Source of the DNA: Gammaproteobacteria bacterium
Lineage (GTDB): Bacteria; Pseudomonadota; Gammaproteobacteria; Pseudomonadales; Azotimanducaceae
Length of the DNA: 7,071 nt
Assembly (NCBI GenBank): GCA_026706425.1
Contig: JAPOYW010000641.1
Location: forward strand, 1-7,071
Reading direction: 5' to 3'
Shown in pieces: positions 1 through 7,054 of the stretch (position 1 is the stretch's first letter; each line of letters begins with the position of its first letter). Both the position numbers and the translations under genes were made by a program. Under the pieces are notes generated by a model that saw only the letters and a program-made list of their open reading frames with translations, was not told the origin of the DNA and did no database searches.

Positions 1-798
1 CCCGAACGGGTTGTAGGCATTGTCGGCCCCGATGATGTAACCGCTCGCAAAGGTCCGTGCCTCGACGTAGGCATCGTGTTCGGAAACAAGCGCCTCCGCG
101 TATAACATCAGGTCATCCCCGAGATACTGCTCGGCGCGCAGGTTCACGAACGACACGCCAATCCCCATTCCATCCCCGACTCTTATCTCTCGATCCACGT
201 CGACGGGTGCATCGTAGTACCGGCTGCTTGGGACGTGTTCGAGGCATAGGCCCATGGCATCTGGCGAAACAGTTCCTCCATGTTGAAATGCCGAGCCGCG
301 CCATGTCCTCGGCGGTTATGCTGATGATATTGGTCGTGGGATCGCCGCCTTTCAATCGCGAACCGGTGACCCGTTGTGCCTCCAATTCGACGGGCTCTTC
401 CCCGCCTTGTTCTCCTTCCTCGCTTTCCTCGGCTTCGGCGTTCGCATCGCCGCCGTTCCCATTCGAGGACTCCTGTGCCCGGCGCACCACGACCGTGTTC
501 TCCGACGCGAACTCGTACGCAAGGCCGGTGCCGCTCAATAGGGTCGCCAATGCGTCATCGAACCGGTACTCGCCCTGCAGCCCCTCGACGAGGATTTCTT
601 TGCCGTTGCCTCCTCCAGCATGATCTGCACGCCGGAGGATCGCCCCAGTTTCATCAATGCCGAACCCGCCTCTTGTGGCTCGATGTCCAGCGTTAGCACC
701 TCGTCGGACTTGGCAAAGACACCGGTCGCCGCAAGCGCCAGCGCCACCGACAACAGGGCCGGCAGTTGCACTCTCAAGCACGGAATTCCATTGTTCAT
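1..798 (-). pseudogene. TonB-dependent receptor with N-terminal STN domain, frameshifted and internally deleted, partial at left edge
   Basis: This is the remnant of an outer-membrane receptor that would import a ligand and signal through an STN domain to a FecR partner. The ATG at 798-796 gives a signal peptide (hydrophobic stretch ending near TGVFA) and the first half of an STN domain (LTLDIEPQEAGSALMKLG). Near 605-615 the homology moves to the -1 frame, giving the second STN half (ALATLLSGTGLAYEF), an acidic linker, and a plug start (VTGSRLKGGDP). Near 281-285 it moves -1 again (MEELFRQMPWAYASN), and that frame stops at 185-183. From about 240 down to 1 a further frame encodes barrel-like sequence (NLRAEQYLGDDLMLYAEAL, then NAYNPFG). 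The rest of the plug, with its usual LRGLG and VNGRR-type motifs, and the first barrel strands are absent. The ATG overlaps the fecR-like stop as ATGA, typical of FecR/receptor pairs. Three disruptions in about 600 bases next to a clean operon suggest real decay rather than read errors. The ligand is unknown. Confidence 0.85.
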
Positions 799-1331
799 AG
801 TCCTTCCTCCAGAGTTGTTTCTTCTTCAATCCCCGTCGAACCGGTAATCACGATTCGGTCGTAGTGCCGCGTGACTTCAATCGGCAGCAGTCCTTCCAAG
901 CCATCGAGCGCGGCATCGATCTCATGGATGTTCACGATGATGTAGACGCTCAAATCCATGACCGCCGTGTCTTCAATCAGTACTTTCTTGCGGGTGTAGC
1001 GGTTCAGTTCCTGGACGACCTGGTAGAGGGGCTCGCGGGAAAAGCTGACCATCCCGTTTCGCCAGCCCGCGTAACGGTCCAGGGACTCCGGCCGAAACGC
1101 ATTCAGTTCGTTGCGTTGGACATCCACCTCGGCGACCCAACCGGCCTCCAGGCGGTGCTGCGTCGCTCGATCCGCAAATTCGCCGATGGAAACGGCGCCC
1201 TCGATCACCGCCACCTGGTAGTGCTGCGGATCCTTGCGGACATTGAATTGTGTCCCGACGACGGTGACGGACCGCAAGCCCAGATCGACCGTAAACGGCC
1301 GGTCCGGAACTTCCGCCGCCTCGATCCTTCC
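795..1331 (-). pseudogene. FecR-like anti-sigma regulator, C-terminal remnant (5' truncated)
   Basis: FecR-family proteins sit in the inner membrane, receive the signal from a TonB-dependent receptor's STN domain and control a FecI-type ECF sigma factor. The open frame runs from just inside a TAG at 1334-1332 to a TGA at 797-795, about 178 codons against roughly 320-350 for a full FecR. FecR homology is visible from the very first codons: an RPFTVDLG segment, then the hallmark VTVVGTQFNVR at the end of the FecR core. After that come a W-rich segment (YAGWRNGMVSF) and a C-terminal STN/DUF4974-like region (LNRYTRKKVLIED to RIVITG). The N-terminal cytoplasmic sigma-binding part, the transmembrane segment and the first half of the FecR domain are missing, and neither other minus frame upstream of 1331 supplies them. 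The only convenient start, TTG at 1277-1275, lies inside the conserved domain, so I treat this as a dead fragment. It overlaps the receptor gene by ATGA. The identity is firm; the claim that it is non-functional is inference. Confidence 0.8.
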
Positions 1332-1394
1332 CTAGCACGGCTGGATTGCGCAGTGCTATCGTTTCCGGGTCCAAGCAACGTATGTGTGGGGCTC

Positions 1395-2174
1395 GTGGAT
1401 CGATCCACTTCCGCACGGAGGCTCGTTGCGGTCGCCTTCAGCCTGCTGGCATTTGCTGGCGCCAAGGCCGCAGACGAGCGTGTCGACGAGATCCTCGATG
1501 TGCAAAAGCACGCCACGGCGGCGGAGCGGAAGACCCAGGTCGAGATAGACGAGCTGGCGGACGCGACGCTGGAAGCCGTCGGCGAGTATCGCCTGCGGTT
1601 GCACGAACTCGACGGCACTCGCCGCTACAACGACAATCTGGAACGCACGATCGCCGACCAGGACCGCGAGAAGGCGTCTCTTTCGCGGCAGATCGACGAC
1701 TTCGGCGATCTGGAACGGGGCATCGTCCCCCTGCTGATGGACATGGTGGACGACCTGGAGCGGTTAGTCGCACTCGACATGCCTTTCCGCCTGGACCAGC
1801 GGCGTGCCGACACGAAGCGGTTGCGCGAGCTTATGGACCGCGCCGACGTCACCATTGCGGAGAAATACCGACAGGTCATGAACTCCTATCAGGACGAAGT
1901 CGCGATCGGCCGCAACATCGAATCGTATTCCGGGGAACTCGAGATCGCGGGCGCGACTCGCACCGTGGACTTCCTGCGCGTCGGACGGGTGCTGCTCGCC
2001 TATCAGACACTCGACCGCGAAGAATCGGGGTATTGGGACACGAGGACGCGGCAATGGCGCACGCTCGACAGTGGCTACCGGCGCCCGGTCACGATGGGAA
2101 TACGCATAGCCCAAGGCCTCGCGCCGCCGGACATTCTCGCGCTGCCCATCGCCGCCCCGCAGGATCCCGAATGA
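1395..2174 (+). CDS. DUF3450 family periplasmic coiled-coil protein, first gene of TonB2-type operon
   Basis: This 259-residue protein of unknown biochemical role is regularly the first gene of TtpC/TonB2 operons in gammaproteobacteria. With a GTG start at 1395 it opens with a signal peptide (RRLVAVAFSLLAFAGAKA, cleavage expected after about residue 25). Residues about 30-105 are a long charged coiled-coil region with heptad-like spacing (IDELADATLEAVGEYRLRL, then LERTIADQDREKASLSRQ). A conserved-looking middle follows (MDMVDDLERLVALDMPF), then a C-terminal half with WDTRTRQWRTLDSGYRRPV, typical of DUF3450. Its length fits the family. The frame stays open upstream to 864, but that part is only the antisense of the fecR remnant, so the start must lie near the signal peptide. 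GTG 1386 is the alternative, and neither GTG has a convincing Shine-Dalgarno sequence. The stop overlaps the next ATG (ATGA at 2171-2174). It probably assembles with the periplasmic coiled coil of TtpC, which is inference. Confidence 0.8.
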   Translation: MDRSTSARRLVAVAFSLLAFAGAKAADERVDEILDVQKHATAAERKTQVEIDELADATLEAVGEYRLRLHELDGTRRYNDNLERTIADQDREKASLSRQIDDFGDLERGIVPLLMDMVDDLERLVALDMPFRLDQRRADTKRLRELMDRADVTIAEKYRQVMNSYQDEVAIGRNIESYSGELEIAGATRTVDFLRVGRVLLAYQTLDREESGYWDTRTRQWRTLDSGYRRPVTMGIRIAQGLAPPDILALPIAAPQDPE

Positions 2175-3559
2175 CGGGCAGGGTTTGCGCAGTCGTTGCG
2201 ATACTGGTGCTGGCCACGGTGTCCAGCGCCCAGGAGGATGCCGAGCCAGCTGCACCCGCCGAACGACCCGACACGGTGCTGCAACTGTTGGAGTTCATCC
2301 GCGTCGAGGCCGAGGAGGGTTCGCGGCTGAATCGGGCCCGTGTCGAACGTTTCCGCGAGGCCAGGGACGAACGGCAACGCATGTTGGAAACCGTGACCCG
2401 CGAGTTGGAAGCGGAAAAACGTCGAAGCGCGGACTTGAACCGGCAATACGAGCAGAACGAAACGGATCTGGCCGAGCTTGCGGAGCGATTGCGAATCCGA
2501 ATCGGCAACTTCGGCGAATTATTCGGGGTCGTGCGTGACGTGGCGGGCGATACCGTTGGGGAAGTGCAGAACTCCCTGGTGTCCGCGCAGTACCCGGGCC
2601 GAGTCGACGTGGCCCGGGGGGTAGCGCAGGCGGAAGAGCTGCCGAGCCTTAAGGATTTGCGCGGCCTGCAGTTGATGTTGCTCGAGGAGATGGCGCAGTC
2701 CGGACAGGTCGTTCGGTTCAACGCGGAAGTCACCGGCCCGTCCGGTCGGAAAACGTCTGGCGAGGTCGTCCGGATAGGTGCCTTCAATCTCGTTCACGAC
2801 GGAAAGTTCCTGATCCGGAATCCAGACTCCGGCGCGATCCAAACACTACCGCGCCAGCCGCCAGGACGCTTCCTCACGATGGCCGAAGACTTGGAAGATG
2901 CGGGGTCGGATACGGTGGGGATGGCGATCGACCCGACCCGGGGACGGCTTTTGGAGATGCTCACCCACGCGCCCGATCTACCCGAGCGTATACGGCAGGG
3001 CGGCTACGTGGGTTACACGATCATCGGCATGGGTGTCATCGGGTTGCTCCTTGCCCTGTGGCGTCTCGTCGTACTGCAGAGAGCGGATCGCCGCATACGC
3101 GCCCAACTGCGAAGTCCCACGCCGAGCGGGGACAACCCCTTGGGTCGTATCCTCGGCGTGTACGAGGAACACCGTGCCGGGAACCTTGAGGCGCTGGCGC
3201 TCAAGCTCGACGAAGCAATAATGCGCGAAGCGCCGGCTCTCGAGCGCTATCAAGGGATTCTCAAGGTCTTCGCGGCCGTCGCGCCGCTCCTGGGTTTGCT
3301 CGGAACGGTGGTCGGGATGATCATCACCTTCCAGCAATTGACGCTGTTCGGCACGGGAGATCCCAAGCTGATGGCCGGCGGTATTTCCCAGGCCCTGATG
3401 ACCACGGTGCTGGGCCTGGTCGTCGCCATTCCGCTGGTGCTCCTGCACAGCATCGTGTCCAGTGCGAGCCACCGACTCGTGGAAGTTCTGGAGGAGCAAA
3501 GCGCAGGTTTGATCGCGCGCCGGGCGGAGGATGCGCCTGGCGATGGACAGCTCGGCTAG
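2171..3559 (+). CDS. ttpC: TtpC-type MotA/TolQ/ExbB proton channel family protein with long periplasmic N-terminal domain
   Basis: This 462-residue protein belongs to the ExbB/TolQ proton-channel family and has the extended architecture of TtpC, the extra subunit required by the Vibrio TonB2 system. A signal peptide (cleavage near A20) precedes a charged coiled coil at about residues 35-115. A periplasmic region of about 150 residues follows, then a first membrane helix at about 280-302 (YTIIGMGVIGLLLALW). The MotA/TolQ/ExbB domain covers about 340-445 and holds the signature PLLGLLGTVVGMI (P372 to I384) and FGTGDPKLMAGGISQAL. Two more helices lie at about 366-387 and 408-433. T379 and T412 match the channel threonines T148 and T181 of E. 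coli ExbB, but Q407 sits where E. coli has Glu176. The ATG is translationally coupled to DUF3450 by ATGA. The 3' end overlaps the start of the short exbB. It is named ttpC from architecture and gene order; a plain 'ExbB-like' label would also be correct. Confidence 0.88.
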   Translation: MTGRVCAVVAILVLATVSSAQEDAEPAAPAERPDTVLQLLEFIRVEAEEGSRLNRARVERFREARDERQRMLETVTRELEAEKRRSADLNRQYEQNETDLAELAERLRIRIGNFGELFGVVRDVAGDTVGEVQNSLVSAQYPGRVDVARGVAQAEELPSLKDLRGLQLMLLEEMAQSGQVVRFNAEVTGPSGRKTSGEVVRIGAFNLVHDGKFLIRNPDSGAIQTLPRQPPGRFLTMAEDLEDAGSDTVGMAIDPTRGRLLEMLTHAPDLPERIRQGGYVGYTIIGMGVIGLLLALWRLVVLQRADRRIRAQLRSPTPSGDNPLGRILGVYEEHRAGNLEALALKLDEAIMREAPALERYQGILKVFAAVAPLLGLLGTVVGMIITFQQLTLFGTGDPKLMAGGISQALMTTVLGLVVAIPLVLLHSIVSSASHRLVEVLEEQSAGLIARRAEDAPGDGQLG

Positions 3560-4115
3560 CGGCAGCCCGTCGATGACCCTCTTCTACGACGCTTGGACCA
3601 CGCTGCGCGGCTTTTTCGAATTGGGCGGTCCCGTTCTGTACGCGATATTCGCCGTAACCGTGGTCATGTGGTCGCTGATCGTGGAGCGGCTCTGGTATTT
3701 CTTTCGCGTGCTTCCGCAGGAAATGCATAGTGCGCGGCTCATTTGGTCAGCCGGCCTCTGTGACGGATCCTGGTCCGCAAGCAGCGTTCGGCGCCTCATT
3801 CTCTCCGAGGTGGGTCTGAACGCCGAGCGCAATCTACGGCTGATTCAAACGCTCATGCAGATTCTTCCGCTCCTGGGACTGCTGGGAACCGTTTGGGGGA
3901 TGGTGCAGGTCTTCGAGACGCTGACGGCGTTTGGCACCGGTAATGCCCGTTTGATGGCCAGTGGTGTCTCCCAGGCGACGATACCGACCATGGCCGGCCT
4001 CGTGGCCGCTCTCTCGGGCCTTTATTTCTCCGTCTGGCTGAAGCAGCGCGCGCAACGCAAAATGGAGGAACTCGACGACGGACTCCGAATGCAGCTCGAG
4101 GCTGGCACGGGATAG
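3543..4115 (+). CDS. exbB: ExbB-type biopolymer transport proton channel subunit (short, TonB2-type)
   Basis: This small ExbB (190 residues from this start) would be the core inner-membrane proton channel that drives TonB with ExbD. Helix 1 lies at about residues 30-50 (GGPVLYAIFAVTVVMWSL) and ends at the typical VERLWYFF. A short cytoplasmic loop follows, much shorter than in E. coli ExbB, which is about 244 residues in all. Then come PLLGLLGTVWGMVQVFE (P109 to E125), FGTGNARLMASGVSQAT and IPTMAGLVAALSGLYF as helices 2 and 3. T116 and T149 correspond to channel threonines T148 and T181 of E. coli, and Q144 replaces Glu176. The ATGA-free overlap with ttpC is 17 bases. The start is uncertain. 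ATG 3531 abuts the GGAGG at 3526-3530 and is too close to use it. ATG 3543 lies 12 bases after it. ATG 3573 (MTLFYDAW) lies 13 bases past the ttpC stop, without a ribosome site, and gives a family-typical 180 residues. The family assignment is certain; only the N-terminus is open. Confidence 0.9.
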   Translation: MDSSASGSPSMTLFYDAWTTLRGFFELGGPVLYAIFAVTVVMWSLIVERLWYFFRVLPQEMHSARLIWSAGLCDGSWSASSVRRLILSEVGLNAERNLRLIQTLMQILPLLGLLGTVWGMVQVFETLTAFGTGNARLMASGVSQATIPTMAGLVAALSGLYFSVWLKQRAQRKMEELDDGLRMQLEAGTG

Positions 4116-4118
4116 CCC

Positions 4119-4529
4119 ATGATTGAGCGCAAGCGTCGCAAGCGGTCGGCTGAAACAGCCGAGATCAACGTCACGCCGTTGCTCGACATCGTGTTCATCA
4201 TGCTGATCTTCTTCATCGTGACGACGTCGTTCCGCAAGGAACTGGGCGTGGACCTCGACCGGCCCTCCAACGCCCCGGTCCAGGAGCAGAAACGTTCCGA
4301 GGTGATCGCCGTTCGCATCGACGCTGCCGGTCAGATCTTCGTGGAGGATCGGCTCGTCCACGCGGGAGCCATCCGGGCGAATATAGTTTCCGGTCTGGCC
4401 CGCAAACCCGACGCGACCGTAGTGGTCATCGCAGATCGGGCCACGGATTCCGGTCTCATGGTGAGAGTCATCGACCAGGCCCGCGTCGCGGGCGCCGGGA
4501 AGGTCTCCGTTGCGGCATCCACGCCGTAG
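4119..4529 (+). CDS. exbD: ExbD-type biopolymer transport protein, first copy
   Basis: ExbD sits as a dimer in the ExbB channel and couples proton flow to TonB motion. This 136-residue protein has the expected layout. A basic cytoplasmic N-terminus (residues 1-12) leads to the motif INVTPLLDIVFIMLIFFIVT (I16 to T35), which is the single membrane helix. D23 in it is the counterpart of the essential proton-carrying Asp25 of E. coli ExbD. A periplasmic domain follows at about 45-136, with the usual alternating pattern (VIAVRIDAAGQIFVEDR; ATVVVIADRATDSGLMVRVI). The ATG at 4119 begins 3 bases after the exbB stop. The second exbD starts 23 bases downstream. The two share a nearly identical helix and diverge strongly in the periplasmic part, so they may form a heterodimer or serve different partners. 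Confidence 0.93.
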   Translation: MIERKRRKRSAETAEINVTPLLDIVFIMLIFFIVTTSFRKELGVDLDRPSNAPVQEQKRSEVIAVRIDAAGQIFVEDRLVHAGAIRANIVSGLARKPDATVVVIADRATDSGLMVRVIDQARVAGAGKVSVAASTP

Positions 4530-4552
4530 CGGGTGCTCGCGGGCTTAGGGCA

Positions 4553-4966
4553 ATGCGGCAGATCAGCAGACGCAAACCCGACGAAGAGTGGGAAATCAAC
4601 ATCACGCCCATGCTGGACATCGTGTTCATCATGCTCATTTTCTTCATCGTCACGACTTCCTTCGTCCGGGAGCCCGGCATCGACCCGGTCCGTCCCCTCG
4701 CCCAGACCGCGGCAACCAAGGAGAGGGCCAACATCCTGATCGCCGTGTCGAGCGCCGATCAGGTTTGGATGAACAATAGGTCCGTCGCTCTTCACGGCAT
4801 AAGGCAACTGGTCGAGGCTGCGCGGGCGGAGAACCCGCAGAGCAGCGTCGTCATCGTGGCGGATCAAACAGCCTCGACGGGTCTGGTCCTGGACTTGATG
4901 GACAACGTGCGCGCTGCCGGCGTGACGTCGATCGCTCTGGCTGCAGAAGGCGTCGACTCGTTGTGA
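4553..4966 (+). CDS. exbD: ExbD-type biopolymer transport protein, second copy
   Basis: This is a second ExbD of 137 residues, also a single-pass inner-membrane protein with a periplasmic C-terminal domain. The motif INITPMLDIVFIMLIFFIVT spans I15 to T34, and D22 is the expected proton-relay aspartate. The periplasmic domain shows the ExbD pattern (ANILIAVSSADQVWMNNRSV; SSVVIVADQTASTGLVLDLM). The helix and the short stretch after it are almost the same as in the first copy, while the N-terminus and periplasmic domain differ at most positions, which points to an old tandem duplication with divergence. The ATG at 4553 has a purine-rich TTAGGG just upstream, ending 2 bases before the start, which is tight for a ribosome site. 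The gene ends in a GTGA overlap with tonB. Most TtpC operons I recall carry one exbD, so the pair is a local variation. Confidence 0.93.
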   Translation: MRQISRRKPDEEWEINITPMLDIVFIMLIFFIVTTSFVREPGIDPVRPLAQTAATKERANILIAVSSADQVWMNNRSVALHGIRQLVEAARAENPQSSVVIVADQTASTGLVLDLMDNVRAAGVTSIALAAEGVDSL

Positions 4967-5601
4967 GCCCGACAAGCCGGCGTACCTTGGCATCGGTTGC
5001 CGGCGGGGTGTTCGTGGCACTGGTGCTGTTCATGATCATGAACGCCCTGATAGCCGGGCAGCGGGGCCGTCACGGTGCCGCGAACGCGGGGCAGATCGTC
5101 GACCTGATTCGCGTGGAGGAAGAGCAGGTCGTACAGACCAAGCGGCGCGTCAAGCCCGAGAAGCCACCACCGCCGAAGGCACCGCCGCCACCACCCAAAC
5201 TGGAGGTGACCAACGAAGCGAAACCGCAGAGACACTCGATGCGCATTGACCTCCCATCGATCGACGTGTCCGGGGCTGCCGGTGTGGGACCTTACCTGGG
5301 TACTTGGGAACCGGGACAGGCCGCACCGGAGGGGGAGCTCGAGCCCATCGTTCGGATCAATCCCCAGTATCCGCGCCAGGCGTTGGTGGATGGCACGGAG
5401 GGGTTCGTCAAGTTCGAGGTGCTGATCGGTACGGACGGCAGCGTCTTGGACGTAAAGGTAACGGAAGCCGAACCGGGGCGATTGTTCGTCCGCAACGCGT
5501 TGCGGGCCGTCCGGCGTTGGATATTCAAGCCCCGCGTGGTCGACGGGGTTCCCGTGGAGCGGTGGGCCAAGACCAGCATCGTGTTCGAATTGGAAGACTG
5601 A
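4963..5601 (+). CDS. tonB: TonB energy transducer (TonB2-type)
   Basis: TonB spans the periplasm and pulls on the TonB box of outer-membrane receptors using energy from the ExbB/ExbD motor. The protein is 212 residues, shorter than the 239 of E. coli TonB, as is usual for TonB2. A GTG start overlaps the exbD stop (GTGA, 4963-4966). A basic N-terminus (residues 5-8) precedes a membrane anchor at about 10-31 (VAGGVFVALVLFMIMNALI). I see no histidine matching His20 of E. coli TonB in it. A Lys/Pro-rich linker covers about 60-80 (VKPEKPPPPKAPPPPPK). The C-terminal TonB domain covers about 127-212, with INPQYPRQA (the YP motif, Y136-P137), EGFVKFEVLIGTDGSVLDVK, and ALRAVRRWIFKPRVVDGVPV. All expected parts are intact. 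The linker is short, so it may need the periplasmic partners TtpC and DUF3450 to reach receptors, which is inference. Confidence 0.95.
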   Translation: MSPTSRRTLASVAGGVFVALVLFMIMNALIAGQRGRHGAANAGQIVDLIRVEEEQVVQTKRRVKPEKPPPPKAPPPPPKLEVTNEAKPQRHSMRIDLPSIDVSGAAGVGPYLGTWEPGQAAPEGELEPIVRINPQYPRQALVDGTEGFVKFEVLIGTDGSVLDVKVTEAEPGRLFVRNALRAVRRWIFKPRVVDGVPVERWAKTSIVFELED

Positions 5602-6908
5602 TGATCTCGGGACGTTGCGGACGCGACCGACCGGCCCGTAGGGCGGTCATTGCGCTGGCGTCGGCAATGCTGGCACCAGTGGCGACAGCGCAGAGCGACG
5701 CCGGCGACTTGCCGCAATGGCATCCGCTCCGGGCCGACCGGGTTGCCGACGTGCGCGAGGCGACGTCCACTACGATGAGCGAGGGCTTCTACCATCGGCT
5801 CTTCCGCGTGCATGAACTGCTGGACGGGGACAGTCCCGAGGAAGCGCTGGAAATGATGGGCCGGATCCGCCCGAACCGCATCGGCAAGTACGAGGCCGCG
5901 CAGCTGTACCAGACCTACGGATTCGTCTACTCGCAGCTTGGGCGTGAAGACGAGGCGTTGGACGCGTTCCAGAAATGCCTGGAACTGGACGCCTTACCCA
6001 CCCACCAACAGCAAGGCATCGTCTATTCGGTGGCCAGCTATCACGCGGGCAACGAACGCTATGAAGAATCCAATGCTGCCTTAATGCGCTGGTTCCGCTA
6101 CGAACAAGATCCCATTGCCGAGGCGTATATTTTCATGGGCGCAAACTTCGCCCAGCGAGAGATGATGCGTGAAGCCTTGCCCTATGTGGTACGAGCAAAC
6201 CAACTTGCCGAGCTACCCAGCGAGAATTGGCGCGATCTGCAATTGGCCATCCACGTTAGATTGGGCCAGCTCGCCGATGCCATCAATCTACTAAAGGACA
6301 ACATCGGGATCTGGCCGGACAAGGTGCGCAACTACGTCGTGCTTTCCGGCCTCTACACGGAGACCGGTCAGGACGAAGGCGCACTTGCGGCGCTTTTGAT
6401 TCCTTGGCAGCGAGGCGTGTTGGTTGTCGAGGCCGACATTCTCAACCTGGTCCGGCTCAATCTGTTTCTCGAAAACCCGGCCCGTGCCGGAGTGATTCTG
6501 AGCGAGGCGATGGAGCGGGGCCATGTCGAGGAAAACTCCGAGCATCTCAGGCTGCTACTCAACTCGTGGACCATGGCGCGAGAAACCGACCGGGCCGTCG
6601 ATGCCATCGACAAGCTGGCCCGGCTCTCGGACGACGGCGACGTATACCATCGAAAGGCCCTGTTGTTGAACGAGACCGGCGAGTGGGAGGGGGTTGTGGA
6701 ATCCTGCCGTCTGGCCATGGAGAAAGGTGGTCTGGAAGAGCCGGGGGCAGTTTGGCTGCTGCAAGGTGTCGCACTTGCCGAACTCGGACGGTTCGACCAA
6801 GCCATCGACGCCTTCGAGAACGCCATGCGCAGCGAAAAGGACAGTGTACGCCGCAACGCCAGTACGTGGATCGGCTACGTTGAGGAGCGCAGTCCGGGTT
6901 CTTCCTGA
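5601..6908 (+). CDS. Secreted TPR-repeat protein, last gene of the TonB2-type operon
   Basis: This 435-residue tetratricopeptide protein has no recognisable catalytic domain. The ATG at 5601 shares one base with the tonB stop (TGATG). It gives a signal peptide with twin arginines near residues 13-14, a hydrophobic stretch (AVIALASAMLAPVATA) and probable cleavage after A30, so it should act in the periplasm. Clear TPR units lie at about residues 99-132 (TYGFVYSQLGREDEALDAF) and about 381-414 (LLQGVALAELGRFDQAIDAF). Weaker helical hairpins fill the stretch between (SVASYHAGNERYEESNAAL; LSGLYTETGQDEGALAAL; KALLLNETGEWEGVVESC). A TPR protein in this place is a standing feature of TtpC/TonB2 operons, where it is thought to support TonB2-dependent transport, perhaps as a scaffold for the trans-envelope complex. 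Here that role is inferred from position only. The same frame is open upstream to 5304, but that is an out-of-frame reading of tonB. Confidence 0.88.
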   Translation: MISGRCGRDRPARRAVIALASAMLAPVATAQSDAGDLPQWHPLRADRVADVREATSTTMSEGFYHRLFRVHELLDGDSPEEALEMMGRIRPNRIGKYEAAQLYQTYGFVYSQLGREDEALDAFQKCLELDALPTHQQQGIVYSVASYHAGNERYEESNAALMRWFRYEQDPIAEAYIFMGANFAQREMMREALPYVVRANQLAELPSENWRDLQLAIHVRLGQLADAINLLKDNIGIWPDKVRNYVVLSGLYTETGQDEGALAALLIPWQRGVLVVEADILNLVRLNLFLENPARAGVILSEAMERGHVEENSEHLRLLLNSWTMARETDRAVDAIDKLARLSDDGDVYHRKALLLNETGEWEGVVESCRLAMEKGGLEEPGAVWLLQGVALAELGRFDQAIDAFENAMRSEKDSVRRNASTWIGYVEERSPGSS

Positions 6909-7054
6909 CTGAGCCGACGCGGGCGGCCCCGGGAGGCTTTGGCGAGTTGATGGCCGGTGGCTGATGGCACGACGGGGTGATTTCCTACTCGGATTGCAGA
7001 CTCGGCCCACTGTTCATCGTCCGTTGGGGAGTCAGAGTTGCCCGACTCACACAC

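Noticed and set aside
600..616. Programmed -1 ribosomal frameshift in the STN domain
   Set aside because: The local AAAGAAA stretch is not a canonical slippery heptamer, and further frame breaks plus the missing plug core make simple decay the better explanation.
1354..1362. Possible extended -10 element (TGC TATCGT) ahead of the DUF3450 gene
   Set aside because: It matches the -10 consensus at four of six positions and has no acceptable -35 at the right distance, so it is too weak to report as a promoter.
864..1394. Long plus-strand upstream extension of the DUF3450 reading frame
   Set aside because: It is antisense to the FecR remnant, resembles no family, and would place a signal peptide in the middle of the protein.
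1346..2170. Plus-strand extension of the ttpC frame, rich in Arg, Gly and Ala
   Set aside because: It overlaps the well-supported DUF3450 gene in another frame and has the composition of a G+C-rich shadow. The signal peptide at 2171 marks the real start.
6555..7010. Minus-strand open frame of about 150 codons near the right end
   Set aside because: It lies almost wholly antisense to the TPR gene, has no recognisable domain and no ribosome site, and is typical of G+C-rich shadow frames.
7030..7048. Inverted repeat GAGTC/GACTC as a terminator for the operon
   Set aside because: The stem is only five base pairs, the loop is 9 bases and no T run follows. It also sits just before a Shine-Dalgarno sequence.
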